In this document: one piece after another, positions 44,109-57,216 of the stretch
Position numbering within the stretch: the first letter of the stretch is position 1
Layout: each line of letters opens with the position of its first letter
Source of the DNA: Papaver somniferum
Lineage: Eukaryota > Streptophyta > Magnoliopsida > Ranunculales > Papaveraceae
DNA: 64,000 bases
Reading direction: 5' to 3'
Assembly: GCF_003573695.1 (NCBI RefSeq)
Contig: NW_020621936.1
Location: forward strand, 10,726,001-10,790,000
Position numbers and translations under genes: made by a program
The notes under the pieces: generated by a model
The model's input: only the letters and a program-made list of their open reading frames with translations
Database searches by the model: none
Told to the model about the DNA's origin: nothing

Positions 44109-47100
44109 TCAAAGGAAATCAGCAAGAAAAGGCTTTCGCTCATCAACATCCTTCAAGATTTGCAAAGCCGCCCTCTCCTTGTTCAACTCCTCGGTCAGCT
44201 TGGAAATCTTGTCCTCCTTCTCCTTCACAGCATCATTGGGAAAGGGTATGTTCTTCTCACATGAATCCTTGATAACGTTTATTTGCTTGCGAAGCCATTT
44301 CACGTTGAGGTCAAGTCTCTCTGAATTCTCCAAGTTAAACTCCCAATCAAAGAGTATATATGGAGTCACAGTATTCCTAGGTCTGGAACGCATATCACTC
44401 ACGAAACGCAAGATAACTCCTACTTGCATGGTTAAAGCATAAGCACGCCCATGATTCATGTCAACGATCATGTGGCCAAACTTCTTCCATATTGTCTCGT
44501 ACAAGCGTGCATATCCAATGGCAACGTTGAATCCACCAATCAGTTCATGATATGGGAGTGAAGTGTCAAATTGAGGATCAAAAGAAACTCCTGCAGTTGT
44601 ATGTTCATACACTATTATACGTTTCTCAGTCACTGGAGCGGCTTCCACAACCAAAGCAATAATTCCTTCGGTATTCTCCGTTGCTGTCTCGGTTTCTTCT
44701 ATCACTGAGGCAACAACCATATGGGTTTCCATAACATCAGTAGCGACCTTTTCATGGCCTTGAAGTTCAGGGATGGTTGTCTCTTCATCAATAACTCCAG
44801 AATGGTTAGAGTTATCATCGTTGGCTCCAGTATCCTCAACTTCGGTATTTAGCACCTAATACGAAGATTACATGAGGTTAGAGTCACGAATCCAAAGGAG
44901 ATTATGAAACACAGTATACCATCAAGGCAACATCATCAAGGTTCATCATAATACATTCAAGGCACGAGCAAATAACATAAAAGTCATGAAAACACGTTTT
45001 ACGACGAGTCCGTCTGAAGAATCTGAACTCTTCTCTATACTAAGAGACGAACTGGGATCAATCTACAAGTAATTTAAGGATGGGACATATACCATTGTCT
45101 TCGTATGGATGTCCTCTACGACATGTCAAAATTTCATGACAATACGATGAACGAGCAAGTATATGTGGCCATAATATCAAGTGATGCGCAATCTGAAAAA
45201 GTCCTGGAAGTCTCCTGGAAGTTTACTATTTCGCCTTTTTCAGGCTCTGAACGTGCTCAAAACTTAAAAAGCTTCTTTTGTAAAGCTTGGAAATTTTCCG
45301 TGCTTGAATTTTCACATGCAGATCATCAAAATCCGATTCCGGGCGAAGATTCTACGACATTTTTACTAAAAAGTTGGGTTCTGAATTTTCTGACGACGAA
45401 ATTTGACTAAGTTTTCATATACGCACATGGATTCACATTCATTCATTCAAAAATCAGCACTTTTATGCTTCCATGAAGTAGGTACAGAGTATATGCTTAC
45501 TTGAGGGGTATCCAAAGAATTCAAGGAGTTGGGATTGTCCGTGTCAACGATGGGAGGATCATTACTTCCATTCAGCTCCAAATGCCTGTGTCTCTATTCT
45601 CAAGAGACGGTCGAGTGGCAGCACTTTCCATCTCCATAACGACATCCTCCTGGACATATTCTCAAACAATTAGCATTTCATCAATAAAGTATCATAATCG
45701 AACATGTGAAGAGATACTTATAGCTTCTCCTTCATCGCTCAAGTCAGGAATTGCTTGCTCAAAGGCGGAGAACCGAAGACCATCAATACTTGATGGAGCA
45801 AAATCCTGCAACGGGATAACAATATCGGTTTCAAGATCCTAATAATATGGGCGAGAAAGAGGAGGAAAATATTGGAAACTTACCAAAGCACCAACTGGGG
45901 ACTTTACGGTATTAGGTAACAGCTTATAACCTTTATGCATGCCTTCTCCGCCATGAATAACCGCCTCAGTCTCTGAGAAATCTACACCGATTCGAGGTCG
46001 TATATTACGACCGTCCTGTGGTGAAATCTAGTAATATAATCAGAATACAGTTCTTATAATTTCGTGAAGATTATATGAAGAAACATACCTGAGAGCATCC
46101 TGGAGACGACTTTCGTTTATCACCAGAAAGATACTTCAATCTTGGTCGACTGGAAATCATCTCAGCCGAGGGAAGATCCTTGAATGGAGGTATGGGAAAT
46201 CTTACAAAGCCACGCAAACACCCGAGTTGATGATCCCAGAATTCTACATAACCTGGGGTTACATAGGCGAATCTATCAGAACCAGGAAACCAGTAGCTAC
46301 TCCCTTCCACGTGAGTATGATCCAAATGAGTCCTGAGTTGCTCAACTGATGGCTTCCATCTCCGTATGGTTGGAACACACTGATCCATACCCATTTGTCG
46401 AGCTGCTCTATCAATATTATACTCCTCCACTGAAAGCTCTCCAAACGTGGCTGATAGCAAATGACCAGGGGTGAAACTCAACATGAAAGATCTTTCGCCA
46501 TCATTCAGATGCGCACCAGACGTCAAACTCGTGCTTTATCCAGTATTGAAAGTCATCGGCTGAGAAACATAATCAGGGACTGACACCCACGGGCGAAAAT
46601 TGAACTCGGATTCTTCATCTAACACATCAATAAAGTGTATTTTAGAACGAGGCTACTTTGTGGACCAACGCATGATCCTAGCATTATCTTTCTCAGGGAA
46701 AGTATGGCGCGCATCAGTATTCGGTCCTTGCAGAACATTACGTGGAGTAGGTGCATAATTCTTAAAGTGCTCCCACATCAAAGCTTGAAGAAACATCGTG
46801 TTGGCATAACACTCAATCTTCATAGAGCCGTTCGACACACTGGAGTCTATAATCAAGGAGTCCAGGTTGTAATACAAGGAGCCTAAGAATAAACTACCTA
46901 TCAGAAGTTGCTCACCTTGAGCCATCTTAATAGCAAAGGGAATCACAAAAGGTTTCAACAAGTTTCCACTGTCTTCAAAAACGTCTCTGGACAACCATAA
47001 ACATAAGAAAGCAGCAATGGGTAACATACCGTCGATGGGTTTATCAGAAACCTCGTCTTTGGGCCACCAGTGTGTCAACCAGGAAGCATAGCATCCTTTA

Positions 47101-48904
47101 CTACCAGCCTTATTCGCTTTCTCCATTGCAGCTGTCAAAACATGAGAAACGACGGTCTCCTCATCTGAAAGATCCCCAAGAAGATTGCCCGTGATTGGGA
47201 GATGTATCAGAGCCGCCACGTCTTCCAAGGTAATGGTAAACTCTCCTCATCTACATATGAAAGTGTGAGTGGGAATGCACCTGCGAGCAAACAGAGCCAC
47301 AATACCACTTGCGTCATGATAAATGAACAACTCTCCATAAGCTTGAATATCTCTCGTCACCTGCGCCTGGTCGAGCATAGTCCTCACATGAGGAAAACCC
47401 AACATATGCCTCGCCCAGCCGGCAAATTTCTCCAAAAGTCGCCGAGAAAGCTTAAACTCTATGATTGATGAGGTGAAGATCCCTCGTTCAAGACAAAATC
47501 GAATCACTGTCATAGGAGTCACCAATTTCTTCTGAGTAACAGTTCTGGGATTTATCAAAAGACGGTATACTAGGGATTTCAAATGTTGCTCAGCTCCCGG
47601 AATATCTTTTTCAAAGAATGCATCATCTATGTTCGGGACATTCTTAATCCCACGGATTTTATCTTCGTATCCCCCAACGGAAGTTTCATCCATGCATGTC
47701 TCATCTCTGGAGATACCATCATCAACACACATCTCTTCCCTCGAGGCGTCGTCAGCTTGGGAATTGGTCATCTTTGCTGAGTAGATGAAAATTCTACTTC
47801 AGTATGCCGTCCAGATATAAATCAAGGAAATACAAGCAAAAATGGTAACTCTTACCTTTTATACTTCCACTAACAATAGTGATAGTGATGCTAGAGTTAA
47901 CACCTCAAAATCGTTCGTCTTTTCGAAAACTGCAAAAACGAACGAAACTTTATTTAATTTCTGAAACTGATTTTTCATGAAATCACGGATACAATTTTCA
48001 TAATGTGAGCATTCACACAACTGACCTATGAAGTTTATATCAATAAAATATTTCATCATAAATATATCGTCTATCTTCGAAGGTTCCTCAAAACACACGC
48101 TTTGATTTTTCGAAAAAAACAGCAATTAATGCAACTTGCATACATGAACTCTCAAGGATTTTATTTAATTAAAACAAACTCATGAAAATAAAATATATCA
48201 TCATATTTTGCACAATATATGTCACGGCTTCATATATGTAAAAAAAAAAAACTATTTTTTCCTTCGTACCGTCGTTATTTATCTTTAAAACGAAGGTTTA
48301 TTTCAAAATACTGTGAAGAATTGCTATGTTTCAGCCATGGATGCAAAGAAGCTCACATCTCATACATATGATAAAGTTTTGTATTTACATGAAATCTCAT
48401 AAGCAAAATTTTATCACTGGACACAAGTTCATCATATGAATTTCCCTTCGAGTCGTCGTAATTTGCCTTTAAAACGAAGGATTATTTCGATTTCATGAAA
48501 ATTTACTCCTTTTATGATAAAACCGTGGTACACATGAAAATTCATACACTAATTTTTATCACTGGACCTAGGTTCATATACTAAAAAAAAATCTCTCCTA
48601 AATCGGGGATTATAGTTAGTTTTCAAAACTAACGATCGAACGAACATAAGTTTTCGAAAACGAGGGTTTTTCATAAAACTCACACTAATATACACACACG
48701 TATATAACTTCATCATGGTCAAAGCATGAAAAACCCATGATACTCATGGACATCAGCAAAAAAAAAAACGCGCTTACCTGGTCGGTGGCCGGAATTGGCC
48801 GAACGGACGATCGGCGAAGTTTCGACAAATTTTTTTCCTCCACTCGCTGCTGACGTGAAGGTGATGGAGAGGTGATGAAGGTGTTGGTCGTGTGTGTGAA
48901 GGAG

Positions 48905-48905
<1 letters not shown>
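44109..48905 (-). pseudogene. Antisense plant mobile domain (PMD) gene carried by element B
   Basis: Runs against the element. Predicted exons: 5' UTR about 48905-48778 (donor CAG|GTAAGC); exon 2 47776-46089 (acceptor CTACTCAG, ATG at 47771, donor CAG|GTATGT); exon 3 46015-45884 (donor TTTG|GTAAGT); exon 4 45838-45718; exon 5 45649-45501 (donor GTAAGC); exon 6 44855-44109 with the stop. Exon 2 holds the PMD: WARHMLGFPHVRTMLDQAQV, THTFICR, EFTITLEDVAALIHLPITG and MLPIAAFLCLWLSRDVFED. This matches the family core (HTFHLP.GE.TVTLEDV..LLGLP..G). The last exon ends in a coiled coil. PMD proteins such as MAIN and MAIL1 are nuclear and act in silencing and genome stability; TE-borne versions are known. 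Damage: in-frame TGA 47249-47247, TAG 46655-46653, TAA near 46544; the exon 4-5 frame is also unclear. Confidence 0.83.
48778..48905 (-). promoter_or_regulatory. Putative 5' UTR exon and start region of the antisense gene
   Basis: Minus-strand sequence downstream of a 28-T tract (48910-48937) runs through CACACACGACCAACACC and CGTTCGGCCAATTCC to the donor GACCAG|GTAAGCG. The next good acceptor in the right place, CTACTCAG at 47777, lies five bases before the ATG. A leader intron of about 1 kb is inferred (48777-47777). No TATA box is evident. Confidence 0.5.
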
Positions 48906-48937
<32 letters not shown>

Positions 48938-48941
<4 letters not shown>

Positions 48942-49238
48942 TAATTCCTTTTGTACCAAATTTTATTTCCAAAACCTAATTTCACAAGGATTTCCATATT
49001 GGGCCCGGCCCGCAAATCCTAAACGACCAAGGTCCATCGTCCAAACCAGCGGTTCACACCAATTTATGCTCATCAAATGATTCTCTAATCATGACACTAA
49101 AGCCTTCATCAATTCATGGTTTTCTCATATTCTCGAAATTCGGTAATGTCCTAACTTACGACTAAGTTCAATTACTTGTATAATTATGGCCGGAAAATCA
49201 CCATTTAATGCTGACTGAGGAACATGGCTTTCCTCAGT
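48938..49238. other. Element B internal 3' end, non-coding
   Basis: Short sequence between the antisense gene start and the polypurine tract, likely containing antisense promoter sequence. No frames of note. Confidence 0.5.
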
Positions 49239-49253
49239 AAGCAGGGGACTTAA
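49239..49253 (+). other. Polypurine tract of element B
   Basis: AAGCAGGGGACTTAA immediately before the LTR start TGTAGATGG. Confidence 0.88.
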
Positions 49254-50577
49254 TGTAGATGGTGGATTTTCAACAAGGGCTAAAATCGTAAACTCGTGAT
49301 TATACGAGCCTCTGATCCAGCAATCAGACGTGAGTATCGAGGCACGGGTCTCTCATGAATTCTCAACGGAGAGTACTTTCTTTCAGAGTACATGTAGATA
49401 TGTAGTCTCACGGCCGGACAACGACATATCTCATGAATACTGAACACTTTCAGCGATTATTTATATATAGTATCACGAGATGGACGGCTCCTAGACAGCT
49501 TGCTCTGCTAGTATAGAGCGATAACGTCTTCAGGAACAAACAACGAGTTTACCCTGACTATATAAAGGATATGAATTACCGACAAGCTCATATCGGGATA
49601 ATTAATGCTCCTAGACAGCTTGCTCTGTTAGTATAGAGCCACAAAGTTAATTATTCCTAATTAAGATTAATTCTGTTGTGACATTCACTACCGAATTCCC
49701 AGAATAATCTATTATTACTCCTATTCCATGGTCGAATCCACGACTGGTCCCATGGAATGGCAATAATAATTGCTCCTATTCCATGGTCGAATCCACGGCT
49801 GGTCCCATGAAATGGCAATAAAAAATTGTTCTGATTCTATGATCGAATCCACGGCTTGATCTCATAGAATAACAATGAAACAACTATATTATCTCATTAC
49901 TCCGATTTCATGATCGAATCCACAACTGGTATCATAAATGGTAATAGATAAGTATTAATTACTCCGTGTTCAAATCTACGATCCCATGGAATGGTAATGA
50001 TCCCTTTATTATTCGTAGTCGAATCCTCAGCTGATCCTATGAATTAATAGTAAACGTCTATTTATTTTATTACTCAGTTTCATGAATTATTCTCCACAGA
50101 ATTTCATAAATTAATAATAAATAATCAACGACCGGGCGTCTTAGCTACCTCTAAGTAAGCCCCGATTTATATGGTGAAAGTGTATTCAACGACAATGCAC
50201 TAACAGTCACCGCACGAACGAGTATTTCAAAATGCGACGAAACGATTAACCTATTGCAAAATAGGAAGAAAATAATAAATAATCAAAATATTTACCAAGA
50301 CGCCAAGGGATTGGACTCATTTACTGGCCGACCGTGCCATGACCAATCCCACGCCAATTTTATATTTTATCATATTTTTATTATTTTCCTTCATCTGATG
50401 AAAATCCTTTCATTTGAACAAATCTCCTTCGTCTCGAGGAAACTCCTCGATTTCATGGTGTTTTCATAAACCCATGAAAATAATATAAAATTAAAGAAAA
50501 ATAGTGTGGGGCGTGACCATTGGCCAACCGGCCATGCCTTGGTCCCAGCTGGCCCCACACCTTATGGTTCCTCATTA

Positions 50578-50608
<31 letters not shown>

Positions 50609-52861
50609 TCTCTGATTTCATGAAAAAACTCCTTGATTTCATGGTATTTTGCAAAAATTAGGAAATAAATAATATAAAATTATGAAAAACTTGTGGGAGC
50701 GGGCCCTAGCCGGCCGACCATGCCCTAGCCGGTCCCACACGCCTATTTATTTATTATTATTTATTTTATCTTCCTTGAATTTATCAAATTCCTTGATTTC
50801 ATGGTATTTCTCTTAAATTAGGAAAATTTCCCTCAAATCATGAAAAATACATTAAAAAAATATATAAAATTATGAAAACTTGTGGGACTGGGCCCTAGCC
50901 GGCCGGCCGTGCCTCCCACGGCCCCACACACCCTTGTTTTTATTATTTTAATATTTTTTCTTCCTTGAACTCATGAAAACTCCTTCACTTCAAGAAACTC
51001 CCTAAATTCATCAAAACTCTTTAAATCCATGATATTTTCATAAAATCATGAAAAATATTATAAAATTAAGGGAAAGGCACCACGGGACTGTGGTCACGAC
51101 TGGACGACCATACCTTGGTTTCACGGTCCCATGCCTCCTCATTCCTTTATTTTATAATTATTCTCCATCATCTCATGGTGTTTTCCTCAGTTTCAGCGAA
51201 ACCCTAATTTTGGCATATTTTCTCGAATGACGCTCCACTGCACGTCAAAGAATATCAAAATTCTCAGAACCAAGACACAGACGTCTTGGGGACACAAGCA
51301 TGTTATCTTGATCGACCAAGATTGGCTCTTTGGCTTACAGAAGCCGGTCCCATTAATTTTCACAGTTTTGACCTAATTTGCACAATTGCACGTATTAGGT
51401 CCAAAACTCTTCCAAACACTTTGGATTTTCATGAAGTGATCGTCATTTGACCCCGTGACCACCCAGGGCCGGTTTCATGACTCCTTGGTCGGTCCCTCAC
51501 CTCTTCATAATTAATTAGGTTTTTTCACCTAAGGCTCAGACGAGCATTTTCGAATAAATGATTAAACCAGCATTTGATCATTCTTTCACCAACAAATCGT
51601 CAACTCTTCAGGAGTTCTTTGTATTTTCTCACTGGGCATATGGACACTACATGGTTGATCCACGGTCCCATGTAGTCGCTCCCTCCTTCGTCCCATGGTT
51701 AAAATTCTGACGAACCATGAATTGATCATCAATTGATCAAATTAGGGTTTCTGAATCCAAGGATCATCATTCTATATTCCAACATTAATAATTTTACGAA
51801 GACCTCATGGTCATTAATTTTATTAATTATGCTCGGTTCAACGACCAGTATTCTAATTAATATTTTTGGTACGCTGCCAATAATCCATCAGATGAGCAAC
51901 ACATGCTCAGACGATCAAATATTCAACAATTCATCACATGAGCAACACTTGCTCAGATGATAAATATTTGCTCAAACCAAGGAATATTGGTTCAACAATC
52001 AATATTCAACGATCCATTGAGCAATAATTGCTCACTTTATCGTAAGAACTATACCTCTGTCTCATGACATGTTCAACTCATGAGTTTCAGAACATCATGT
52101 TCAACTCAGCAACTACATGGACTCATCGTCCCATCAAACCACGAAGTCATCAATTGTCTAACATACCACGAGACGTCAATCGTGTCACTTTGTGGGGATA
52201 TCACTTAGGGTTTTGGTCTGGCGGTCTACGGCACGTGTGTTCAAACACACGATGGAATGTGAGCAAGTCGTGCAATCAGTTGAAGGAATTCACGAGGTAG
52301 TGGGTGGAAAAATCGACCAAATCTCCACATGTTGAGCAACTGGTTTCAAACACGATCTTCACTTCCCCACTCCTTGATTCCATCAACTGTCACACTTCAT
52401 GGGGTCATGGTGTCTAAAATTCCAGCAATATAAATAAGTCTCTGAATCATGATTGAATCATCAGTATCAACAGTATCATCAATCTCACGTCTCATCGACA
52501 ACACGAGATCATCAACTCATTAATTGAGCAACTACTTTCAATTGAGAAATTTCAATCATTCAGAGCTTATCATATTCAGAATTCACACACCCATAATCTT
52601 TGATTACCATTGATTCCACACATTTCCCAGCTTCCCTCCTACAGATCAACCCATCCTCTCTTGTGACCGAATTTACTATGGAACGATCATTGTCTTGATT
52701 TAGGCCGGAGTACTACAGATTGATCTCTCGAATCTAAAGCACCCCCTTTGCAGCGGTGCATCTGTGTGAGGTATAACATTTCGCTCGGTTCGAGGAGTCT
52801 CCTCCGTACGGTCGTCTCCTCAATTCCTTAAAAACCAGCAAATCGTTTTTCCCCATCTACA
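49254..52861 (+). repeat. Right LTR of element B (3,608 bp)
   Basis: Same as 38436-42039 with scattered substitutions and small indels. It ends CCCCATCTACA, then returns to element C's LTR. Confidence 0.93.
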
Positions 52862-53732
52862 GGTATACATACCTAAGTGGCCGGACTAAGTTCGGGTTCG
52901 CCAGTATGCGAACGGGTACGCATACCTTCCAAACTCAGTTGAATTTCCGGACATGAACTTTACGCCAGTACGCATATGGGTATGCGTACTAAGTTCCCGG
53001 ACTTTCATTAACCAATCAGTACGCATTCGGGTATGTATACTATGACTCACGGACTTGGAATAACTTGCAACAATTAGCATACAAGTACGCATACTGTGCT
53101 ATATCCAATCATGGTTAATAGTTCTAAACTCCCATTTCAGTCATTGAGACATTCTTAGAAGACGACAATAGCTGTCTCACACAAACCATTAGCTTCAAAG
53201 AAATTTTCAAGTGATCGAATGATCAATAAGAAACATTCTGAGTCTACATCAAATGGTTGTCTCACACAAATCATGTAAGATATTACCAAGGGATTTTCAC
53301 GTGATCATCTTTTGACTTTCGTCAAGAATATAAGATAAACTTGGTTAAAGCGAAAGCTTACCAACACATATTTCGATAAATATGTAAGCGAGTTAAACTC
53401 AGCTCGAAATATCAAATGTGCATAATCGAAGTCTATATAGCTATACGAATTTTGTCTCAAATAGGAGATAGAGTAGATAGACTTTTGAGTGATAGATGAG
53501 TTCAAGTCTCCATATACTTTTTGTTAATGAAGTTCCACAAGCTCCCCTTAGTAGTTCTTCGTCTTCAATCGATGAACGCCATGAAGTCTAATGCTCAACT
53601 ACACCTTCTATCCTAATCCGAGACTTAGCTATAAGTAGACTAGAAATCAAGACTTATAGTTTTGGCAACTAAACTTGACAAACAAGCTTGAGATAGCAAC
53701 GCTTGAGAGTTCGACCGAGTAGTGCTCTAACA
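52862..53732 (-). repeat. 5' LTR of copia element C, distal part
   Basis: Starts on the minus strand at 53732 with TGTTAGAGCACTACTCGG and runs to the insertion point of element B. It contains several short palindromic GTACGCATAC / GGTATGCGTACC sites (about 52890-53095). Confidence 0.88.
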
Positions 53733-56277
53733 ACAACCACACCCAATAATTCGTTCGACAATATGTATGGACTAAACTCCAATATAATTCCGATAGCACC
53801 AACTTAAAAGTGAGACTCAACCAAGCAATATATCAAAGAGCTTTTATCTCTTTTTCAATACAATCAGCAAACCGAACAGATAAAAATCCGTGATCCTGAT
53901 TGATATGAGAAATAACTTGGACGGTATTAAAGACCAATGCCCAAGTGTCAATCAAGTTATATCCAACAAACAAGGTCGTATTTATCAACTGTGATTGAAC
54001 TACGTACAACCTGTGATATTTCAATTATATAATATAATACAGAAAACAAATAACACAGATACCATAAATTTTAAGGAAACCGCAAATGCAAAAAAAAGGA
54101 CCTAGACCAGCTTTGAACACCACAATGTATTAAGCCGCTACAGACTCTAGCCTATTACAAGTTAACTTCGGAATGGAATGTAATTGATCCCTAACCAAGT
54201 CTCATACCGATTAAGGTACAGTCGCGTTCCTTACGCCTCTAGAACCACGCCGGATTCTACACACTTGATTCCTTAGCTGATCTCATCCACATCTAAGAGT
54301 TTCTACGACCCGAAGTCGAAGACTTATAAACAAATATGTTTATCCTTTATTCTTTTTATTTCGTCTTTTGATACAAAGATCAAGGTGAACAGGAATCAAC
54401 TAATACCCCGGACTTAAACTCCCGAAGAGCATCCTAGAAATATCAGTCACCTCACAATAACCGAACTGATTAACAGAAAAAGTTATTGCGGAATCACAAG
54501 AGTCTGAGACGAAGAACTGTTGTGATTACTTTTTATATCTTACCTATTGGAGATAAATCTCGAGTAAATATTAGAGAAGATAAAACTCAGTACGATAGAA
54601 AAAGTAAGATCAGAATACGCAACTACAGAGAAAATAGTTGGATTTGGCTTCACGAATCCCAAATGTAAGTCTTCAAGTCGTTAACCTAATAATGGTTTTG
54701 GAAAACCTAAGTTAAAGGAGAATCGACTCTAGTTTGCAACTAGGACTCACGGAAGTGTCGGGATTAGGTTTTCTTGTTGCTAGAGTTGTTCCTTATATAT
54801 TCTTTCAAATCAGGGTTGCTTAAAATCAAAGCTAAGATAGCTTAGTACCAAAGCATTCAATATTCACCGTTAGATGAACTTATGATTTAAGATTCAAGCT
54901 AAGTCTGCTTAGAAATTTAGCAATTAATCCCCACCGTTAGATGTTCTTAACTTGTTACACACAAATGAAATATACTTATATTTAGATATGGGTAACCGTA
55001 TCTAAACGTGTGTATTGGGTTGGCTCAATAACGGTTAACCGAAGTTAGCAATATGAACACTTTTGACTTCGTCGTATTCATCTAACACTTATAGATCAAA
55101 TATGATGATCAATCAATCGTGATAGATAATCAAATAAGTATAATTGTGTTTCAAATAGAGTTGTTCAATTGTTCACTATCTCATAGAAATATTCATGAAC
55201 AAATTGAAACAAAATCGGTTTGATTCGTAATCGTACAAAGTACTTATACAAGAATCAATTAATGAACATTAAGCCACCGTTTGCAAAGTTAATTTGCATT
55301 CCTTAAATCATAAATGTTTTAGTTCATGAGTATGGGAATCATGCGTAACCGATTTTAAAACCTAACTACTGTGTTCGCAAACTGGGTACGCGAACAACAA
55401 CTCCGGACCTTGGCCTAGTCAAGCTGTTCGCAAACCCGGTTCGCGAACAACCGTTACATATCCAACTCAGGTAAACTCGTTCGCATACTAGGTACACGAA
55501 CAAGAGTTCCGGACCTTCTCAGGTAAATCCGTTCGCATACTACGCAAACAAGAGTTACGGACCAGAATCATTACAATACAGTTCGCATTCTGGATATGCA
55601 TACCATGTTGTATCCAGGCATGGGTAATCGTTCTAAACTCTTATTTCAATCATTGAAACATCCTTAGAAGACGACAATGGTAATCTCACACATAGGATTA
55701 TTTTAAATTAGTTTTCAAGTGATCGAATGATCAATACAAAACTTTCCGAGTTAACATCAAATGACTGTCTCACACAAATCATGTAAGATGTTCAAGGTAA
55801 TTTTCACATGATCATCTTTTGACTTAATATTTAGTTTCCAACAAATAAATTGTTTCCAACTAAACTCGTCATGAATACGATGAACATAGCTAAAGCAAAA
55901 AGCTTTCAACACATATTTCGAGAAATGAATGAGCGAGATAAACTCGGCTCGAAATATCAAATGTGTATAATGTAAAAGTCTATATAGCTATACGAATTAG
56001 TCTCATTAGAAGATAGAATATAATAGACTTCTGAGTGATAGATAAGTTTTAGTTTTCCCATACCTTTTGTTGATGAAGTTCCTCCAAGATCTTCAGTGGA
56101 TCTTCTTCTTCAATTGGTGAACGCCGTGAAGTATAAATCTCAACTACACATTATATCCTAATCCGAGACATAGCTATAAGTAGACTAGAAATCAAGTATA
56201 TAGTTTTGATCAACTAAACTTGACAAACAAGCTTGAGATAGCAACGCCTGCGAGTTCAACCGAGCAGTGCTCTAACA
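53733..56277 (-). repeat. Copia-family LTR D1, nearly complete (2,545 bp)
   Basis: Minus-strand start TGTTAGAGCACTGCTCGG at 56277. The order of blocks is the same as in 59683-62293. It ends at GGGTGTGGTTGT, about 30 bases short of the family LTR end, exactly where LTR C begins. Confidence 0.85.
55370..55605. repeat. GTTCGCAAAC / GTACGCGAAC palindromic repeats in LTR D1
   Basis: Three to four degenerate units of about 60 bases with CTGTTCGCAAAC, GGTTCGCGAACAA and TCCGGACC. Equivalent arrays lie at 32720-32940, 52880-53095 and 60390-60610. Confidence 0.8.
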
Positions 56278-57216
56278 GTTATACCTAATTATGGAAACAC
56301 TTGTGATCGGTAACACCAGTTACAAGTTTCGGTTCCATATACGCATGGTATTACTTGTGATCGGTCACACCAGTTACCAGGACCAGTTACACCAATTACA
56401 AGGATCGGTCACACAATACTCATGATCGGTCACATCAATTACTAGGATCGGTCACACCAATTACAAGGATCGATCATACCATCACATGGTGATAACTTAG
56501 GATCAGTTACACCAATTAACAAAACCGGTCATACCAAATCATAAGTCAGGCATTATGATTAGTTATACCAAGATACATATCCTAAGTTAAGATCAGTTCT
56601 ACCATCTCACACATATTGGCATCCAAAGATTTGCAATGAATAGCCGAACCAATAATCCTAATGATTTCCCTTTCGATTCACGAAACAAGTTCATGAATGT
56701 ACTTCCTTTAAACAAATGTAAAACATTGTTTCCTAGGATGAAATTTTCACCATAACCCATTCAAATAATCATAACAATATATACAAGATTATGTCGATGT
56801 CATATCTACGAAGTACAAAAGATAAGTGGTATACTTCGTAGTTTAATTCCTTAATACTATGATCATGTCACATCACTAGAGTATTATACAATATGTGCAG
56901 TATATACAACTTTGCAGTTATGTTTTCAATATAGCACGACTTGAAAGATACTTTAGGAATAAAATAGTTCAAGTCAATATTACTAACCTCAAGTGGAAGG
57001 ATGGTGTCTTCGTTGTAGTTCGTTACTTATTCATATTCTTCAGGTCTTCAGAGTAATACTTGTATGTCTCAACATTCCTAGACTTTCTAGTCTAACCAAC
57101 ACGAAGTTAACTCTAGTATTTAATCAAGCGACTCTAAATGAGTTTTGATATTAAAATATGACAACCAAACTTTACATACCAACGGTTGGTGAGTTCAACC
57201 GAGTTATGCTCTAACA
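56278..57216 (-). repeat. Copia-family LTR E, truncated (939 bp)
   Basis: Minus-strand start TGTTAGAGCATAACTCGG at 57216, a diverged relative of C and D1. It is cut where D1 starts. It includes a degenerate array of GATCGGTCACACCAATTAC units (about 56295-56530, spacing about 25). To the right it abuts LINE sequence. Confidence 0.75.

Larger units (their letters stand above)
38436..52861 (+). mobile_element. Element B: 14.4-kb gypsy-type retrotransposon with antisense gene
   Basis: Near-identical 3.6-kb LTRs, termini TGTAGATG and CATCTACA, primer site, polypurine tract, and GGTA directly outside both ends (38432-38435 and 52862-52865). One base of a 5-bp target duplication seems lost. It is inserted in the LTR of copia element C. 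Sense strand: Gag, then a protease joined to an integrase tail. Antisense: a multi-exon PMD gene. RT, RNase H and the integrase core are absent, so it is non-autonomous. The high similarity of the LTRs points to a recent insertion relative to its surroundings. Confidence 0.9.

Noticed and set aside
48910..48937. 28-A run as a LINE or mRNA insertion tail
   Set aside because: No retroposon body or target duplication lies next to it. It sits within element B between the antisense gene and the polypurine tract and is better treated as a homopolymer.
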